DNA of 64,000 nucleotides. It comes from Bacteroidales bacterium. Lineage in GTDB: Bacteria; Bacteroidota; Bacteroidia; Bacteroidales; F082. The stretch spans positions 248,001 to 312,000 of the forward strand of contig JAKSMU010000001.1 in assembly GCA_024400455.1 (NCBI GenBank), read 5' to 3'. The translations under genes and the position numbers were made by a program. Below are positions 8,839-17,630 of the stretch, one piece after another; position 1 is the stretch's first letter; each line of letters begins with the position of its first letter. The notes below the pieces were generated by a model. It was not told the DNA's origin, did no database searches, and worked only from the letters and a program-made list of their open reading frames with translations.

Positions 8839-8855
8839 TTAATTGAAAAAGTTAG

Positions 8856-8863
8856 CAAAGGTA
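8856..8863 (-). promoter_or_regulatory. -7 promoter element for the uvrA-like operon
   Basis: TACCTTTG on the minus strand, fitting TAnnTTTG, ending 18 bases before the ATG at 8838. It is back to back with a plus-strand box 14 bases away. Confidence 0.65.
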
Positions 8864-8876
8864 GGGATTTATTTCC

Positions 8877-8884
8877 TACTTTTG
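8877..8884 (+). promoter_or_regulatory. -7 promoter element for the steroid-reductase-like operon
   Basis: TACTTTTG, fitting TAnnTTTG, 18 bases before the ATG at 8903. It rules out the longer frame that starts at 8843 upstream of it. Confidence 0.7.
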
Positions 8885-8902
8885 GCAGTTAAATCAATCA
8901 AA

Positions 8903-9670
8903 ATGAGTTTGCAAAGTTTCAATATTTTTCTCATTGTCATGGCTTGTGTGGCCGTGATTGTCTTTGTGGCCTTGTATTTCGTCGATGCAGGTTACGGTAA
9001 GTTTTACAACAAGAAATGGGGACCGGCCATCAACAACAAGGTGGGTTGGGTGCTGATGGAAGCACCGGTTTTCATTGCCATGCTCGTGATGTGGCTTTGT
9101 TCGGATAGAGTAGGTGATTTGACCCGAATCGCTTTCCTTTTCCTTTTTGAATTGCACTATTTCCAACGCTCGTTTGTCTTTCCGTTCCGCATTCGCGGCA
9201 AGAATAAGATGCCACTGTCAATTATCCTTATGGGTGTGGTTTTCAATACCTTGAATGCCTTAATGCAAGGCGGTTGGATATTCTTCATTTCGCCCGATGA
9301 CTATTATGCACCCAATTATCTCTCAACGCCGAAATTCATCATCGGCTTCCTGATTTTCCTAGTGGGTCTGTTCATCAACATTCAGTCGGATGACATTATC
9401 CGCAATCTGCGTAAACCTGGCGACACGAAACACTATCTGCCCAAGGAAGGCATGTTCAAATATGTCACATCGGCGAATTATTTCGGCGAATTTTTGGAGT
9501 GGATTGGCTTTGCCGTGCTGACTTGGTCGTGGTCGGGTGCCGTCTTCGCTTTGTGGACTTTCGCCAATTTGGGACCGCGTGCCGCCCGCATTTACGACAA
9601 ATATAAGGTCGAATTTGGCGATGAATTGGATACGAAGAAAACAAAAAGAATCATACCGTTCATTTATTGA
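8903..9670 (+). CDS. 3-oxo-5-alpha-steroid 4-dehydrogenase (steroid 5-alpha-reductase) family protein
   Basis: A 255-residue polytopic membrane enzyme with about six to seven helices. The C-terminal half follows the steroid 5-alpha-reductase signature closely: NLRKPGDTKHYLP, then MFKYVTSANYFGEFLEWIG, then a tail ending RIIPFIY. The same order (LRKPGDT, YVTAANYFGE, IIPF) is known from human SRD5A1, with the Asn-Tyr-Phe-Gly-Glu region binding NADPH. Such enzymes reduce the 4,5 double bond of 3-oxo-4-ene steroids. The start at 8903 follows the promoter at 8877-8884. The next gene, an Old Yellow Enzyme, starts 6 bases later, and two dehydrogenases follow, which fits stepwise steroid or bile-acid reduction. 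The substrate is inferred from family and context; another lipid enone is possible. Confidence 0.87.
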   Translation: MSLQSFNIFLIVMACVAVIVFVALYFVDAGYGKFYNKKWGPAINNKVGWVLMEAPVFIAMLVMWLCSDRVGDLTRIAFLFLFELHYFQRSFVFPFRIRGKNKMPLSIILMGVVFNTLNALMQGGWIFFISPDDYYAPNYLSTPKFIIGFLIFLVGLFINIQSDDIIRNLRKPGDTKHYLPKEGMFKYVTSANYFGEFLEWIGFAVLTWSWSGAVFALWTFANLGPRAARIYDKYKVEFGDELDTKKTKRIIPFIY

Positions 9671-9676
9671 TAAATC

Positions 9677-10906
9677 ATGGAATCACAAATATTTACCTCA
9701 TGTCAAATCGGACCTATTACCTTGAGAAACAGGGTGATTCGCTCCGCCGCTTTTGAGAATATGGCTTACGGTAACAAGCCTTCTCAGGATTTGTTTAACT
9801 ATCATGTCGCCGTTGCAAAAGGCGGCGTGGGTATGACTACGGTGGCTTACGCTGCTGTGTCGCAGTCGGGCCTGTCGTTCAACGGACAGCTTTGGATGCG
9901 CGAGGAAATCGTTCCCGAACTGAAAAAACTCACCGATGCCGTTCATGCCGAAGGCGCGAAGGCTTCCATCCAGTTGGGACATTGCGGTAACATGACGCAC
10001 CGCGCCACTTGCGGCTGTATGCCGGTCGGCGCTTCGGGCGGCTTCAACCTATATTCGCCGACTTTCGTCAGGAAATTGCGCAAGGATGAAATCTATGCCA
10101 TGGTCAAGGATTTTGGCAAGGCCGTCGATTTGGCGCGTGAAGCGGGTTTCGATTGCGTCGAAATCCATGCCGGACATGGTTATCTCATCAGTCAGTTCCT
10201 GTCGCCTTATACCAATCATCGTCACGATGAATTTGGCGGCAGCCTTGAAAATAGGATGCGTTTCATGCAATTGGTTATCAACGAAGTAATGGTTCACGCC
10301 AAGGATGATATGGCAGTTGTGGCGAAGGTCAACATGCACGATGGCTTCAAGCGTGGCATGCAGCAGGAAGAGTGCATCAAGGTGGCTCAGGAACTGGAGC
10401 GTTTGGGCGTCCATGCCTTGGTCCTTACGGCAGGTTTCGTCAGCAAAGCCCCGATGGAGGTGATGCGTGGTGCCATGCCTTTGAAGACCTTGCGTCATTA
10501 TATGGATATGAAGAAATTCTGGTGGCTGAAAGCTGGTCTGCTTTTCGGTGGGCGCATCATGATTCCGACGGTGCCTTACAGCGAAGGTTATTTCTTGGAA
10601 GATGCCAAAGTTTTCCGCGCCAATCTGAAACTGCCTCTGATTTATGTCGGCGGCTTGATTTCAAAGCAAAAGATGGAAGAAGTGCTTGAGGCAGGTTTCA
10701 CTGGCTTGCAGATGGCGCGTGCCTTGGTGCATGACACCGATTTCGTCAACAAACTGAAATCGGGCGAGATTGAGCGCAGTGGCTGCAAACACTCCAACTA
10801 TTGCATTGGCCGTATGTATACCTTGGAAATGAAGTGTCACCATTGTGTTGAAAATCTGCCGGATAAACTGCAAAAGGAAATCGATCATGCTGAAGAAACG
10901 CTTTAA
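9677..10906 (+). CDS. NADH:flavin oxidoreductase (Old Yellow Enzyme family)
   Basis: A 409-residue FMN-dependent ene-reductase. The TIM-barrel motifs are complete: RSAAFENMA near the N-terminus, IQLGHCGNM, and the active-site block HAGHGYLISQFLSP followed by NHRHDEFGGSLENR. IYVGGL and GLQMARALV mark the phosphate-binding end of the barrel. A cysteine cluster at the C-terminus (CKHSNYC, CHHC) is like that of clostridial-type family members and could bind an iron-sulfur centre, but there is no extra FAD domain. Members reduce activated C=C bonds, including those of 3-oxo-4-ene bile acids and steroids (5-beta-reductases). It overlaps the next gene by 20 bases. The role in steroid reduction is inference from its neighbours. 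Confidence 0.9.
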   Translation: MESQIFTSCQIGPITLRNRVIRSAAFENMAYGNKPSQDLFNYHVAVAKGGVGMTTVAYAAVSQSGLSFNGQLWMREEIVPELKKLTDAVHAEGAKASIQLGHCGNMTHRATCGCMPVGASGGFNLYSPTFVRKLRKDEIYAMVKDFGKAVDLAREAGFDCVEIHAGHGYLISQFLSPYTNHRHDEFGGSLENRMRFMQLVINEVMVHAKDDMAVVAKVNMHDGFKRGMQQEECIKVAQELERLGVHALVLTAGFVSKAPMEVMRGAMPLKTLRHYMDMKKFWWLKAGLLFGGRIMIPTVPYSEGYFLEDAKVFRANLKLPLIYVGGLISKQKMEEVLEAGFTGLQMARALVHDTDFVNKLKSGEIERSGCKHSNYCIGRMYTLEMKCHHCVENLPDKLQKEIDHAEETL

Positions 10907-12299
10907 AAAAATCTTTATCGGATTGCTTGTGTGTTTCATGTCGCTGCAAGGCATGGCGCAGGAAATGCAGTCTAATAATGCGCTTTTGGACAGTGCTTTC
11001 AAGCTGGCCGTCTGGACCATCGATCACAATATTCATGATGGCATGATAGAAGCGGGCGAAGGTTATGGCGGCGAGTGGACGCGCGATTGCGCCATAAATT
11101 GCTGGAACGCTGTGAGTTTGCTTCATCCCGAAGTGGCGGAAAAATCGCTTTGGAGTGTCACCAACGACAGCGCGACGATTGGACACCAGTATTGGGACAA
11201 AATCATTTGGACCATAGGTGCTTACAACCATTATCTAGTGACTGGCGACATGCTTTTCCTGACCAAAGCCTACGATTGCTGCAAGAATACGATGGCGGAA
11301 TTGGAAGCGCAGTGCTTCGATTCGGTTTCGGGCCTGTTCATGGGGCCTGCCGTGTTTCAGGATGGTATTGCTGCTTACGACGAACCCGTTTACGACTCAG
11401 CCAAATGGGACGACAGCTATGTGCTGCATCATCCCAATTCGGCTACGATTAAATGTTTGAGCACGAATGTTTTATATATGGAAGCCTATTGGCTTTTGAC
11501 TAAAATGTCGGAAAAGTTTGGCTTGGCCGATGCTTCGGAATCGTATTATGAATCTGCTCATCGTTTGGAGAATCACATTAGGGAAACGTTTTATCGTCCC
11601 GAGGAACATAAGTTCTACTATCTCATCGACCATTTAGGTCATCCGCACGACTATCAGGAGGGAATGGGTTTGGCTTTTGCTCTGCTGTTCGACCTTTTAG
11701 AACCGGAGGAAGCTGAAGAGATGGTTGGAACTGCTTTTATCACGGAGCATGGCATTGCCAGCGTGAGTCCATCGTTTCCGCGTAACACACCCGACAAGCC
11801 AGGCCGTCACAACCTGATGATTTGGCCTCATGTCAATGCCTTATATGCTTCTGGATGTGCGCATTATGGTTTATTGGAGCCTTTCTATTTTGAGTTGGAA
11901 AACATGGCCGATTTGGCGATGAATCATAGTGGGGGAGACTTTTGTGAAATCTACACCATCGAAGGCGAGCCTTGCGGCGGCTATCAGTGTGGCGCGCTTT
12001 GGGATGTGAAACATCATCAGACTTGGTGCGCTTCGGGTTTTATCCGACTCGTTATCAATCATATCTTTGGCCTTGAGTTTAGGGATTGGGGAATAGAATT
12101 TAATCCGGTCGGCATGGAGGATGGCAGTGAATGCCGGTTGAGTGGCATCCTTTACCGAAACATGAATCTTACATTTGTTGTCAAAGGCCATGGTGAAAAG
12201 ATGAAAAGTTTCAAGATAAATGGCGAAAAAGCACATGATGAGTGTTTGTGGGCTTCGGATTACGAAGGTGATGTCATAGTTGAAATTGAATTGGAATAA
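10887..12299 (+). CDS. Secreted six-hairpin glycosidase-like protein
   Basis: A 470-residue protein with a clear signal peptide (MLKKRFKKIFIGLL to about residue 25, cut after MAQ). The start at 10887 gives this leader; a longer frame lacks it. The body looks like an (alpha/alpha)6 barrel of the type seen in trehalase, GH63 and glucosidase-like families: GGEWTRDCAINCWNA near residue 60, then a WPHVNALYASG block and a C-terminal beta domain. I cannot name the family or substrate. It is odd in position, overlapping the Old Yellow Enzyme gene by 20 bases and ending one base before a dehydrogenase gene, so it is co-translated with cytoplasmic redox enzymes. Removal of a sugar from a steroid or terpenoid conjugate would make sense but is speculation. 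Confidence 0.7.
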   Translation: MLKKRFKKIFIGLLVCFMSLQGMAQEMQSNNALLDSAFKLAVWTIDHNIHDGMIEAGEGYGGEWTRDCAINCWNAVSLLHPEVAEKSLWSVTNDSATIGHQYWDKIIWTIGAYNHYLVTGDMLFLTKAYDCCKNTMAELEAQCFDSVSGLFMGPAVFQDGIAAYDEPVYDSAKWDDSYVLHHPNSATIKCLSTNVLYMEAYWLLTKMSEKFGLADASESYYESAHRLENHIRETFYRPEEHKFYYLIDHLGHPHDYQEGMGLAFALLFDLLEPEEAEEMVGTAFITEHGIASVSPSFPRNTPDKPGRHNLMIWPHVNALYASGCAHYGLLEPFYFELENMADLAMNHSGGDFCEIYTIEGEPCGGYQCGALWDVKHHQTWCASGFIRLVINHIFGLEFRDWGIEFNPVGMEDGSECRLSGILYRNMNLTFVVKGHGEKMKSFKINGEKAHDECLWASDYEGDVIVEIELE

Positions 12300-12300
12300 G

Positions 12301-13116
12301 ATGAATCTTCAAAAAAGAGTCAGTAAATATGCGCAGCAATGCCAGCACACGCCTTGGGCTTTGGTTACGGGCGGCAGTTCGGGCATGGGCTTGCAATATG
12401 CACACCAATTGGCAGAAGCAGGCTGTAACTTGCTGTTGGTGAGCAATCAAGAGAAGGAACTGGAAAAGGTTTCAGTTGAATTGTCATCGCAATATAGCGT
12501 TGATGTCGTGCCACGTTTTCAGGATTTGGCTGCAACTGCAGCTGCCGATGAACTGCTTGCATTTTGCAATGAACGGCAATTGGAAATTGATATTCTCATC
12601 AACAATGCGGGCATGTTTTTCTTTGAGGAACTGACGCGCGAGAATGAAGCAAAGACATTGACAATGTTGCGCTTGCATACCTATACGCCAACGCGCCTTT
12701 GCATACTTTTCGGCAACGAAATGAAGCAACGCGGTCATGGTTTCATCATTGTCGTTTCGTCGATGGCGGCTACATTCCCCATGCCAGGCATCACGGTTTA
12801 TTCGGCCACGAAAGCCTATCTGAAAAGTTTTGGTAAGTCCTTGTATTTCGAAATGCATCCTTACGGCATTGGCGTGACGACGGTTTGTCCCGCTGCCATT
12901 GCCACACCGCTTTATAAACTGAAAGAAAGTTTGCTCAATTTGGGCGTCAAATTGGGCGTGATTGGCACGCCGCAGTGGTTGGTGCGCAAGGCTTTGAAAG
13001 GCATGTTTCGAAAGAAGCGTGTCGTGAAACCAGGTTTTATGAATATCTATCTTCCGCAGATTATCGCATTGTTACCCAAATGGTTAGTGAATCGCTTATG
13101 GAAAAAGTTCAAGTAA
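12301..13116 (+). CDS. Short-chain dehydrogenase/reductase
   Basis: A 271-residue classical SDR. The NAD(P)-binding motif TGGSSGMG lies near residue 25, the NNAG motif near 107, and the catalytic Ser (VVSSMAA) and Tyr-x3-Lys (YSATK) near 160-175. A C-terminal basic segment (FRKKRVVKPG) and a hydrophobic end resemble membrane-associated SDRs such as 17-beta-HSD12 and 3-ketoacyl reductases. The gene starts one base after the glycosidase-like gene stops, and overlaps the second SDR by 19 bases. A 3-hydroxysteroid dehydrogenase role would fit the operon, but SDR substrates cannot be read from sequence. Confidence 0.88.
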   Translation: MNLQKRVSKYAQQCQHTPWALVTGGSSGMGLQYAHQLAEAGCNLLLVSNQEKELEKVSVELSSQYSVDVVPRFQDLAATAAADELLAFCNERQLEIDILINNAGMFFFEELTRENEAKTLTMLRLHTYTPTRLCILFGNEMKQRGHGFIIVVSSMAATFPMPGITVYSATKAYLKSFGKSLYFEMHPYGIGVTTVCPAAIATPLYKLKESLLNLGVKLGVIGTPQWLVRKALKGMFRKKRVVKPGFMNIYLPQIIALLPKWLVNRLWKKFK

Positions 13117-13925
13117 TTGTTACGGGTGCTTCGGGCAGTATCGGTTCGGCTGCGGTTCGTGCTTTGGCGCAACGCGGTTATCGGGTCATCATGGCTTGCC
13201 GCAATGTGGAGAAAGGTGAGAAGATTAAGGCTGAAATCCAAAACTCTTTGCCTGAAGCCGATTTGCAATTGATGCAGGTTGACATGGCTTCACTGAAATC
13301 GGTAAAAAGTTTTGCTGATAGCTTGAAAGATAACGGAATGCAACTTGGTGGCATTTTCAATAATGCTGGCACGATGAACCGTGTTTTCGCTTTGTCGGAA
13401 GATGGTTTTGAAAAGACCGTTGCCGTCAATTACATTGCGCCCTATTTCCTGACGCGCTCTTTGTTGCCTCTTTTTCAGCCTGATGCACACATCGTTAACA
13501 TGGTTTCCTTGACTTGCGGCATGGCGAAACTCGACCGCACTTTCTTTGAGAAAACGAAAAAGGATTTTAGTCAGTTGGGAACGTATGCCGATTCGAAATT
13601 GGCTTTGCTGCTGTTTACACTTGTTTTGTTGCAAAAGACTGGTTTTCATGTCAATATGGCTGACCCTGGCGTGGTGAACAGCAATATGATTAGCCTTGGC
13701 CGCTGGTTTGATCCTTTGGCGGATGCTGTTTTTCGTCCTTTCTGCAAGTCGCCTGAAAAGGGTGCTATTCCACCTGTCAACGCGATGACGAGCGAACTTT
13801 CTGGCAAGTATTTTGTTGGGAAAAAGTGCAAGGATGTACCTGGAAAATTCCTGTCACACCCCGAAATTGAATGGTTATGGAACGAAACGGAAAATTTGTT
13901 GCGAAAAAGAGGTTTCCAACTGTAA
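13098..13925 (+). CDS. Short-chain dehydrogenase/reductase, retinol-dehydrogenase-like
   Basis: A 275-residue SDR with TGASGSIG near residue 9, a CRNVEKGEK segment typical of NADP-type retinol dehydrogenase-like SDRs, FNNAG near residue 85 and TYADSK (catalytic Tyr-x3-Lys) near 166. The ATG at 13098 was chosen because it puts the glycine motif at the normal distance from the N-terminus; earlier codons in this frame lie inside the upstream SDR gene. It overlaps the upstream SDR by 19 bases and the next gene by 55 bases, so translation is probably coupled. Together with the first SDR it could interconvert 3-oxo and 3-hydroxy forms of a steroid-like substrate. Confidence 0.86.
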   Translation: MEKVQVIVTGASGSIGSAAVRALAQRGYRVIMACRNVEKGEKIKAEIQNSLPEADLQLMQVDMASLKSVKSFADSLKDNGMQLGGIFNNAGTMNRVFALSEDGFEKTVAVNYIAPYFLTRSLLPLFQPDAHIVNMVSLTCGMAKLDRTFFEKTKKDFSQLGTYADSKLALLLFTLVLLQKTGFHVNMADPGVVNSNMISLGRWFDPLADAVFRPFCKSPEKGAIPPVNAMTSELSGKYFVGKKCKDVPGKFLSHPEIEWLWNETENLLRKRGFQL

Positions 13926-14851
13926 TCGTATTGTTGCTGTTGGTTTTTCCGACTTTTGCCCAGCGTTACGAAACGGTGCCTTTCGGCGATTTCGAGCAGT
14001 GGACGGTGCGCCACATCACCGAGTCGGCGATTTTGGGCGGCGACACCAAGACTTTGTATATTCCCGCGCCCAACGACACGATTGACGGCAACAAAGTCTA
14101 TGATTACAAGAAAACCATTTGGTCGACATCCAACGCTTACGCAAAAATCATGGGGATTGTCAAGACCAGTACATCGGTTTCGCCTGATAGGGGATCTTCG
14201 GGAAAATGTGCGAAGTTGGCCACTTGTTTTGCCCAGTGCAAGGTCGCGGGACTCATAAATATTAAGGTGTTGGCGTCGGGCTCCATCTATTGGGGTAAGA
14301 TGCTGGAACCCATCACGGGCGTGTCCGACCCGTATGCCTTTATGGATTGGGGCATTCCGTTTACGAAAAAACCGAAAGCTGTAGTGCTTGATTATAAGTC
14401 GGTTGTGCCGAATACGGGCAAACTGACCAAAGGCACGACTTTCCGCACGACGACTTTCGACGGTTACGACCCGGAGGAAATCATGCTGATTTTGCAATAC
14501 CGCTGGGAAGACGAAAAAGGCAACATTCACGCCAAAAGGGTGGGCACGGCCTTTTATCATATCGAAAAGACCTCCAATGGTTGGGTGAAGGATTTGCGGG
14601 TGCCTGTCATTTATGGCGATGCGCGCAAGTCGCCGAATTACAAGCCTTATATGAATTTGGTCTCGAAAGAACGTCCGTTTTTCGCCTTGAACAAAAAAGG
14701 GGAGAAAAAGCCTATTCTTGAAGAATCGTGGGCCGATGCCAATAGCCCTGTCACCCACGCCATTATGATGATTACATCAGGCAGTTGTGGTGCTTTCATC
14801 GGTGCCTTGGACAACGTGCTTTGGGTGGATAATGTGAGGTTGGAGTATTGA
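13871..14851 (+). CDS. Secreted PCMD-like domain protein
   Basis: A 326-residue protein (or 324 if the ATG at 13877 is used) with a basic N-terminus and a signal peptide ending VFPTFAQ. The rest resembles the PCMD (putative carbohydrate metabolism) domain of Bacteroidota outer-surface proteins: a SSGKCAKLAT block, a Gly-rich segment before IPFTKKPKAVVLDYK, a long beta-rich core, and the closing DNVLWVDNVRLEY typical of this jelly-roll. There is no T9SS tail. The long overlap (55 bases) with the dehydrogenase gene ties it to the redox operon. Binding of a glycan or glycoconjugate is a guess from the family. Confidence 0.65.
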   Translation: MVMERNGKFVAKKRFPTVIVLLLLVFPTFAQRYETVPFGDFEQWTVRHITESAILGGDTKTLYIPAPNDTIDGNKVYDYKKTIWSTSNAYAKIMGIVKTSTSVSPDRGSSGKCAKLATCFAQCKVAGLINIKVLASGSIYWGKMLEPITGVSDPYAFMDWGIPFTKKPKAVVLDYKSVVPNTGKLTKGTTFRTTTFDGYDPEEIMLILQYRWEDEKGNIHAKRVGTAFYHIEKTSNGWVKDLRVPVIYGDARKSPNYKPYMNLVSKERPFFALNKKGEKKPILEESWADANSPVTHAIMMITSGSCGAFIGALDNVLWVDNVRLEY

Positions 14852-14923
14852 TTGCTGTTCATTTTTAGTCTATACTTTTCGATATTTTCTTCCTAATTCA
14901 TCCCATCCTTTCGCCTTTTTTCC

Positions 14924-14931
14924 TATTTTTG
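14924..14931 (+). promoter_or_regulatory. -7 promoter element for the DUF5606 gene
   Basis: TATTTTTG, fitting TAnnTTTG, 37 bases before the ATG at 14969. Confidence 0.7.
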
Positions 14932-14968
14932 CACCCGATTTTTTAAACAAACGTAAAACTGAAAAGAC

Positions 14969-15406
14969 ATGGATTTAAGTAAAATCGTTTCAATATCTGG
15001 CAGACCAGGACTTTATATGATTAAGTCACAGGCCATTGGAAGACTTATTGTTGAATCTCTTCTTGACGGCAAATGCACTCCGGCTTTCGCTCGCGACCGC
15101 ATGAGTTCCTTGGAAGAAATCTCCATTTTCTCAGTCGATGAAGACCGCCCGCTGAAGGAAGTCTTTAAGATGATCAATGAAAAAATGGGTGAAAAAGTCG
15201 ATTTCGATTTCAAGAAGGCTTCGAATGACGAACTCAGAGCCAAGTTCCTTGATGTGATGCCTGATTACGATCAGGATGCCGTTTATCCTTCCGACATGAG
15301 AAAAGTGTTTGCCTGGTATCAGATGCTGATGGACAAGAACTTGCTCGATTTCACCGAAGAGGAAAAACCTGCTGAAGAAGCTGCTCCTAAAGAAAAAGCC
15401 GAGTAA
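14969..15406 (+). CDS. DUF5606 family protein
   Basis: A 145-residue soluble protein of the Bacteroidota-specific DUF5606 family. The N-terminal half DLSKIVSISGRPGLY and the later GRLIVESL are the family signature and look like a small beta-barrel; the middle is helical, and the end is an acidic, Ala/Lys/Glu-rich disordered tail. No function is known. It has its own promoter and terminator, so it is a single-gene unit, and codon use (AAG, GAA, CGC) suggests good expression. Confidence 0.85.
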   Translation: MDLSKIVSISGRPGLYMIKSQAIGRLIVESLLDGKCTPAFARDRMSSLEEISIFSVDEDRPLKEVFKMINEKMGEKVDFDFKKASNDELRAKFLDVMPDYDQDAVYPSDMRKVFAWYQMLMDKNLLDFTEEEKPAEEAAPKEKAE

Positions 15407-15433
15407 GATTTGATTCGCTTTCATTAACAAAAA

Positions 15434-15465
15434 AAGATGTTCTCGTTTGGGGACATCTTTTTTTG
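15434..15465 (+). terminator. Hairpin terminator after the DUF5606 gene
   Basis: AAGATGTTC pairs with GGACATCTT around an 8-base loop and runs into a T-tract. Confidence 0.85.
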
Positions 15466-15500
15466 TCATATTCCACTGCGTTTTTTTTTTGATTATTGCT

Positions 15501-15508
15501 TATCTTTG
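15501..15508 (+). promoter_or_regulatory. -7 promoter element for the small membrane gene and possibly pyrK-pyrD
   Basis: TATCTTTG, fitting TAnnTTTG, 25 bases before the ATG at 15534. Confidence 0.7.
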
Positions 15509-15533
15509 TCCCCGAATTTTAATCTGTCAAGCA

Positions 15534-15890
15534 ATGGAAAACGATGAAAAAGAAGACCGCATTGAAAAGATGGTGAAAGAGTCTTCTAAAGGAAGTGCAT
15601 TTTATAGAATAAGATGGATTTTTATTGCATTTTTCAGCATGGCTGTTGTCTGGCCAATTATGGATTTTGTTGAAGGTCGGACGATAGACTGGCGGAGAGC
15701 GATTGGTTTTGTCGTTTTTGGCATCATCTCTCTTCTCGTCTATGCAATCATCGGACGTGTTGTGGAGCGTTCAAAGCGTTATTCATCCCTTGACGAGAAA
15801 GAAAAGGATGAAAAAAAGTGGAAGTTGTTCTGCGGATTTATTGTCGTTTTCTTTGTGACGGTTTTCATTGTTTGCGGTATCTTAGATTGA
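15534..15890 (+). CDS. Small two- to three-helix membrane protein
   Basis: A 118-residue protein I cannot assign. The start at 15534 is set by the promoter at 15501-15508; the longer frame from 15447 begins upstream of it and runs through a terminator. The protein begins with a charged cytoplasmic segment (MENDEKEDRIEKMVKE), has hydrophobic helices near residues 30-45, 55-75 and 95-115, and a very charged loop (DEKEKDEKKWK) between the last two. It lies 16 bases before pyrK and shares its promoter, but nothing links it to pyrimidine synthesis. Confidence 0.7.
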   Translation: MENDEKEDRIEKMVKESSKGSAFYRIRWIFIAFFSMAVVWPIMDFVEGRTIDWRRAIGFVVFGIISLLVYAIIGRVVERSKRYSSLDEKEKDEKKWKLFCGFIVVFFVTVFIVCGILD

Positions 15891-15906
15891 TTTTTCTTTA
15901 GATAAA

Positions 15907-16671
15907 ATGAAACAGATAACAGATTTTAAACTCATTGAGAAACAGGATTATGGCCGCTCTGTCTGGCTGCGTTTTCAGTCGGAGAAGGCACTTCCTGAAA
16001 TTACAGCGGGACAGTTCCTGCAAGTCCGCATTGATGGCTCGCCAAAGACTTATTTGCGTCGCCCGATTTCCATTCACGATGTGAATTCCGAAAGCAATGA
16101 AATTTCGCTTTTGGTGCAGAAAGTGGGAGAGGGAACGCGTCATTTGGCTGATACTAAGTTAGGCGAAATGGTTAATATGGTTTTGCCTTTGGGCAATGGC
16201 TACACCTTGCCGGATGACAAAGATGAAAAGGTCTTGCTGGTAGGCGGCGGCATTGGCATTGCGCCTTTGTTTTATCTTGGCAAAATGTTGAAAAAGAAAG
16301 GTTTAAAACCTGTCTTTCTTTTGGGCGGCAAAACGCAAAATGACTTGATTCGGTTGGAAGAATACCGAAAAATCGGTGAAGTGCTGGTCACGACGGAAGA
16401 TGGTTCACTCGGCGAAAAAGGCTTTGTGACGCAACATTCCGTTTGGAAAAACGAGCGTTTCGACAAGGTTTATGTCTGCGGCCCGAAACCGATGATGAAA
16501 GCCGTTTTCGCGGTGACGAAAGAAAACAGCATTTGGTGCGAGGTCTCGCTTGAAAATATGATGGCTTGCGGTTTGGGTGCTTGCCTGTGCTGCGTCGAAA
16601 AGACGGTTGAAGGCAACACCTGCGTCTGCAAGGAAGGTCCGGTTTTCAATACAAGGAGGTTGTTATGGTAA
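15907..16671 (+). CDS. pyrK: Dihydroorotate dehydrogenase B, electron transfer subunit
   Basis: A 254-residue iron-sulfur flavoprotein that takes electrons from PyrD (dihydroorotate oxidation, the fourth step of UMP synthesis) and passes them to NAD. The FAD site is LRRPISIHD near residue 45, the nucleotide-binding part is [12 protein letters not shown] near residue 117, and the [2Fe-2S] cysteines are in the C-terminal GLGACLCC and CVCKEGPVF. It overlaps pyrD by 7 bases, as expected for subunits made in equal amounts. Confidence 0.95.
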   Translation: MKQITDFKLIEKQDYGRSVWLRFQSEKALPEITAGQFLQVRIDGSPKTYLRRPISIHDVNSESNEISLLVQKVGEGTRHLADTKLGEMVNMVLPLGNGYTLPDDKDEKVLLVGGGIGIAPLFYLGKMLKKKGLKPVFLLGGKTQNDLIRLEEYRKIGEVLVTTEDGSLGEKGFVTQHSVWKNERFDKVYVCGPKPMMKAVFAVTKENSIWCEVSLENMMACGLGACLCCVEKTVEGNTCVCKEGPVFNTRRLLW

Positions 16672-17579
16672 ACACAAAGATAGATTTAGGCAAAGGCCTC
16701 GTACTCCGCAATCCCGTGATGACGGCTTCGGGCACTTTCGGCTATGGCGAAGAATACACCGATTTCGTTGATATGGCGCAACTTGGCGGTATTATCGTGA
16801 AAGGCACGACCTTGCATCCGCGCGAAGGCAATCCTTATCCGCGCATGACCGAAACGCCATCGGGCATGTTGAATTGCGTCGGCTTGCAGAATAAGGGCGT
16901 GGAATATTTCATCAACACGATTTATCCGCGCATCAAGGATTTCGATACCAATGTGATTTTGAATTTATCTGGCTCAACCATAGAGGATTATGTGACGGCG
17001 GCTGAGATGATTAATGAGTTGGATAATGTTCCTGCCATCGAGTTGAATGTGTCGTGTCCGAATGTGCGTCAAGGCGGCATGGCTTTTGGCGTGACTTGTT
17101 CGGGCATTTCGCAAGTCGTTACCGAAGTGCGCAAGGCTTATCACAAACATTTGATGGTGAAATTGTCGCCTAATGTGACCAACATCGCTGAGATTGCGCA
17201 GGCAGCTGAAGCCTCTGGCGCTGATTCCGTCTCGCTGATTAACACCTTGTTAGGCATGGCTATTGATGCTGAAAAGCGTAAACCAATCCTTTCCATGGTG
17301 ACGGGCGGCATGTCGGGCGCTTGCGTCAAGCCGGTGGCTTTGCGCTGCGTTTGGCAAGTGTCAAAAGCGGTGAAGATTCCTGTAGTCGGTTTGGGTGGCA
17401 TTTCAAACGCCACCGATGCAGTCGAATTTATGCTGGCAGGCGCATCAGCCATCGAAATCGGAACCGCCAATTTCATTGATCCAGCCATTTCGGCTAAGGT
17501 CGCTGCTGGCATCACTGATTATTGTGAACGCCATGGATTTGAAAAGGCAACAGACCTTGTTGGCGCTTTAGAAGTTTGA
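16665..17579 (+). CDS. pyrD: Dihydroorotate dehydrogenase B, catalytic subunit
   Basis: A 304-residue FMN enzyme (class 1B) that oxidises dihydroorotate to orotate. Motifs in order: [13 protein letters not shown] near residue 16, NCVGLQNKG near residue 66, the active-site loop ELNVSCPNV near residue 128 with the catalytic cysteine, KLSPNVTNI, and the phosphate-binding [17 protein letters not shown] near the end. The cysteine (not serine) and the pyrK partner show that it is the NAD-linked B type. It closes the operon, followed by a terminator shared with the converging murB. Confidence 0.96.
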   Translation: MVNTKIDLGKGLVLRNPVMTASGTFGYGEEYTDFVDMAQLGGIIVKGTTLHPREGNPYPRMTETPSGMLNCVGLQNKGVEYFINTIYPRIKDFDTNVILNLSGSTIEDYVTAAEMINELDNVPAIELNVSCPNVRQGGMAFGVTCSGISQVVTEVRKAYHKHLMVKLSPNVTNIAEIAQAAEASGADSVSLINTLLGMAIDAEKRKPILSMVTGGMSGACVKPVALRCVWQVSKAVKIPVVGLGGISNATDAVEFMLAGASAIEIGTANFIDPAISAKVAAGITDYCERHGFEKATDLVGALEV

Positions 17580-17601
17580 TAATCAATTGTATTGATAAAT
17601 A

Positions 17602-17627
17602 AAAAAGGAGCAGAGATGCTCCTTTTT
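17602..17627. terminator. Bidirectional terminator between pyrD and murB
   Basis: AAAAAGGAGCA and TGCTCCTTTTT form a symmetrical hairpin with A and T tracts on both sides, between converging genes. Confidence 0.88.
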
Positions 17628-17630
17628 AGT

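Noticed and set aside
13646-14758. A 370-codon minus-strand frame opposite the PCMD-like gene
   Set aside because: The translation has no recognisable domain, while the plus strand has a signal peptide and domain pattern coupled to the operon.
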